This document shows, piece by piece, positions 61,992-64,000 of a stretch of 64,000 bases of DNA. Numbering within the stretch: position 1 is the stretch's first letter; each line of letters starts with the position of its first letter. The notes under the pieces were generated by a model that had not been told where the DNA came from, searched no databases, and saw only the letters and a list, made by a program, of their open reading frames with translations. Position numbers and translations under genes: made by a program. This stretch comes from Spirochaetales bacterium (GTDB taxonomy: Bacteria > Spirochaetota > Spirochaetia > DSM-2461): positions 1-64,000 of the forward strand of contig JAFGXR010000040.1 in assembly GCA_016936555.1 (NCBI GenBank), written 5' to 3'.

Positions 61992-64000
61992 TCAGGAGAG
62001 GAGAGATTTAACCGCGGCTTTCAGCTCTGACAGTCCCTGCCTGAATTTTCCGAATCCGTCTCGCATCTGTTCTATGTCATTATCGCGCCCGCCGAATTCA
62101 AGCAGCTCTCCATAATCCCCGAGTTTCTTCATTGACAGGTTCCGGCAGCTTCCTTTTATGGAGTGGCCTATTCCCCGTACTCTCTCCGAATCGCTTACAA
62201 AATCCAGATTTGAAAGTTCATCGAGCTGGCTTTCCATTTTGGCGATCTGAGTCTCAAGCAAGTCTAAAACAATATCGCGGTCTCCCATAAAAGTATTGAC
62301 CGCATCGTCAAAATCAAAAACCTCAGACGGCACTGCTCCCGATTCCTCTGCCGGAATATTTTCAGCCTTCTGGAGAGACCGGGGAAGCCATTTCTCCAGA
62401 ACCGGTATAAGGTCGTTCTTTTTAAATGGCTTCGTGAGAAAATCGGTCATACCCGATTCCATGCATTTCTCATACTCTCCCGTCGTAGCGCTGGCCGTAA
62501 CGGCTACAATAGGGACCGGAACCTCCAGATCGCGGATCTTTTTCGTCGCCTCATAGCCGTTCATGACCGGCATCTGGCAATCCATAAAAATTAGATCGTA
62601 ATTATTTTTTTCCACAGCCTGAACCGCCTCAAGGCCGTTCGAGGCCGTATCGGACTGAAAGCCGATTTTCTGGAGAATGGTTTTAAAGAGCTGCTGGTTT
62701 ACGGGATGATCTTCAACTATGAGAATTCTGACATGATCGGAAGCAGAGACCAGAGCTTCTTTTCTGCTGTCCAGCAGAGAGGGGCCGGCCTCTTCGACCT
62801 CTTCCAGCTCGCCGATTTCATCGACGGAACTGTCTTCGTAATCCTCCTCGTTGAGGACTTTATTGATTTTGTTGAACAGATCGTCCTTTTTCATGGGCTT
62901 TTGAATATACTCGTCGAACCAGCCGAGCAGCTTCATTTTGGCTTCAACGGAACCTCCCCCTTTCTGGGTCATCAGAATCAGACCCGTATCGAGGAAATTC
63001 TGGCTGGCATTAATCTCGCTGGCAAGCTGCCATCCGTCCATTCCATGCATGGTCTGATCGATGATACAGAGAGAATAAGGTTCGCCCTGCTTCCGTTTTT
63101 TTTCAAGCATATCCAGAGCCTGAGGGCCGTTATCGCCTTCATCGACAGTACATCCCCAGCCGGTCAGGTATGTCTTCGTAAGGGTTCTGACCTTTTTGTT
63201 GTCATCGATAAGCAGAACCACCACCCCTTTAAAGTGATCGGAAGAGACATGGTTGTAGGGCTGGATATTTTTCCGCCCCTTTTTCATGGCAATAGAGAAG
63301 TAAAAGGTCGACCCCCGGCCTAGCCGGCTGCGGACCTTGAGGTTCCCGCCCATAAGGGATACGAGATTTCTGGAGATGGCCAGCCCCAGTCCCGTACCGC
63401 CGAATTTTCTGGTGGTGGAGCGGTCCGCCTGCTGAAACGCCTGAAACAGTTTTTTCTGGTTTTCTTCGGAGATGCCTATACCCGTATCGACTACGGCAAA
63501 ACGGAGACGGACCGAGGCGTTGTCCTCTCTTTCCTTATGAATCGCGACAACGATTTCCCCCTTTGAGGTGAATTTTACCGCATTGTTAAAGAGGTTGAGA
63601 ATGACCTGCCTGAGCCGGACCGGATCCCCAAAGACAAATTCGGGAACACCCTGCTCTACGAAAAGGCCGACCTCAACGCCTCTTTTATTGGCCTCGAGCG
63701 TGACCAGGTCGACGGCTTTTTCCACAAGCTCGATCAGATTGATTTCCGTTGTCTCCAGACTGAGCTTTCCCGCTTCGATTTTGGAAAAATCGAGAATGTC
63801 ATTTATAAGGGAGAGCAGAACATCAGCGGAAAACCGGATCTGATTCCCGTAGTCGAGCTGCTCCGCATCGAGATGCGTTTCGTGGAGCAATTCCGACATA
63901 CCGATGATCGTGTGAATCGGCGTCCGTATTTCATGGCTCATATTAGCCAGGAATTCAGACTTCACCTTGGTCGCGTTCTCCGCGGCGACTCTGGACTGAA
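61992..64000 (-). CDS. Hybrid sensor histidine kinase with two receivers and HPt (5' end cut by window)
   Basis: The reading frame enters from the right edge ([12 protein letters not shown], the usual linker before the kinase core) and continues for about 669 residues. Order: HisKA with phospho-His in [13 protein letters not shown]; HATPase with [16 protein letters not shown] and GGTGLGLAI; a first receiver ([25 protein letters not shown]); a second receiver ([31 protein letters not shown]); and a C-terminal HPt domain ([13 protein letters not shown]). It is a BarA/ArcB-like multistep phosphorelay protein whose sensory N-terminus lies outside the window, so the signal is unknown. An internal GTG at 63965 is not the start. 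Confidence 0.93.
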   Translation of the reverse strand, partial: QSRVAAENATKVKSEFLANMSHEIRTPIHTIIGMSELLHETHLDAEQLDYGNQIRFSADVLLSLINDILDFSKIEAGKLSLETTEINLIELVEKAVDLVTLEANKRGVEVGLFVEQGVPEFVFGDPVRLRQVILNLFNNAVKFTSKGEIVVAIHKEREDNASVRLRFAVVDTGIGISEENQKKLFQAFQQADRSTTRKFGGTGLGLAISRNLVSLMGGNLKVRSRLGRGSTFYFSIAMKKGRKNIQPYNHVSSDHFKGVVVLLIDDNKKVRTLTKTYLTGWGCTVDEGDNGPQALDMLEKKRKQGEPYSLCIIDQTMHGMDGWQLASEINASQNFLDTGLILMTQKGGGSVEAKMKLLGWFDEYIQKPMKKDDLFNKINKVLNEEDYEDSSVDEIGELEEVEEAGPSLLDSRKEALVSASDHVRILIVEDHPVNQQLFKTILQKIGFQSDTASNGLEAVQAVEKNNYDLIFMDCQMPVMNGYEATKKIRDLEVPVPIVAVTASATTGEYEKCMESGMTDFLTKPFKKNDLIPVLEKWLPRSLQKAENIPAEESGAVPSEVFDFDDAVNTFMGDRDIVLDLLETQIAKMESQLDELSNLDFVSDSERVRGIGHSIKGSCRNLSMKKLGDYGELLEFGGRDNDIEQMRDGFGKFRQGLSELKAAVKSLLS

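Noticed and set aside
1-64000. CRISPR arrays, insertion sequences, prophage or integron
   Set aside because: No regularly spaced repeats, transposase, integrase or phage structural genes were seen on either strand.

Overview
The window looks like a piece of the chromosome of a free-living member of the Spirochaetota (Spirochaetaceae-like). The evidence is mixed. There is a TRAP transporter with a lipoprotein T-component (TatT) beside a fused Q/M permease and a P protein, an arrangement described from Treponema. The EF-G resembles mitochondrial EF-G1, the spirochaete EF-G1 class. Base composition is mid-GC and coding is dense with short or overlapping gene junctions. There is no phage, insertion sequence or CRISPR array. 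Most of the content is housekeeping, envelope and transport genes.

Layout. 1-9.6 kb (minus strand): a thioester-less alpha-2-macroglobulin lipoprotein, penicillin-binding protein 1C and a PPC/trypsin-like protease cut by the window edge. 9.6-12.4 kb: an M15-type peptidase gene broken by one in-frame TAG, a zinc-ribbon miniprotein, an MraY-like transferase, and a complete tRNA-Pro(CGG) unit with promoter and terminator. 12.4-16.2 kb: a Ca/Na antiporter, the N-degron transferase Bpt and a U32 (RlhA-like) protein. 16.2-26.1 kb: a long minus-strand run of TPR, orphan, proC, ptsP, moxR, DUF58, transglutaminase and TPR genes. 26.2-33.4 kb: TatT-TatP-TatQM, a GPH symporter, then moaA-moaC-mogA. 33.5-35.4 kb: a small coiled-coil protein and malQ with a LacI-type operator. 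35.6-46.1 kb: recC-recB-recD-srkA-ychJ.

46.4-46.9 kb is a gene-free, AT-rich stretch with a cluster of DnaA boxes, two of them inside a 22-bp direct repeat. Gene direction switches around it: nearly all genes to the left are on the minus strand and most to the right on the plus strand. It is the best candidate here for a replication origin, although no dnaA or dnaN is in view.

46.9-57.7 kb (mostly plus): small orphans, a cation/proton antiporter, an EIIA-Ntr plus PII-like protein, a LytS/LytR (BtsS/BtsR-like) two-component system followed directly by a CstA/BtsT-type transporter, and a three-gene cassette ending in an ArsA/Get3-type ATPase. 57.8-64 kb: a P-loop ATPase behind fusA (own promoter and structured leader), a small secreted protein, thrH, and a hybrid histidine kinase cut by the window edge.

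Functional links: a nitrogen-PTS theme (PtsP and an EIIA protein), carbon sensing (LytSR-CstA), carboxylate uptake by TRAP, and an envelope surveillance set (A2M, PbpC, protease). Several genes have a -10-like hexamer 6-7 nt upstream of the start codon and no Shine-Dalgarno sequence, which suggests leaderless mRNAs. Start codons were often moved from the longest ORF to a position supported by a ribosome-binding site, a promoter or a neighbouring gene boundary; each case is stated.
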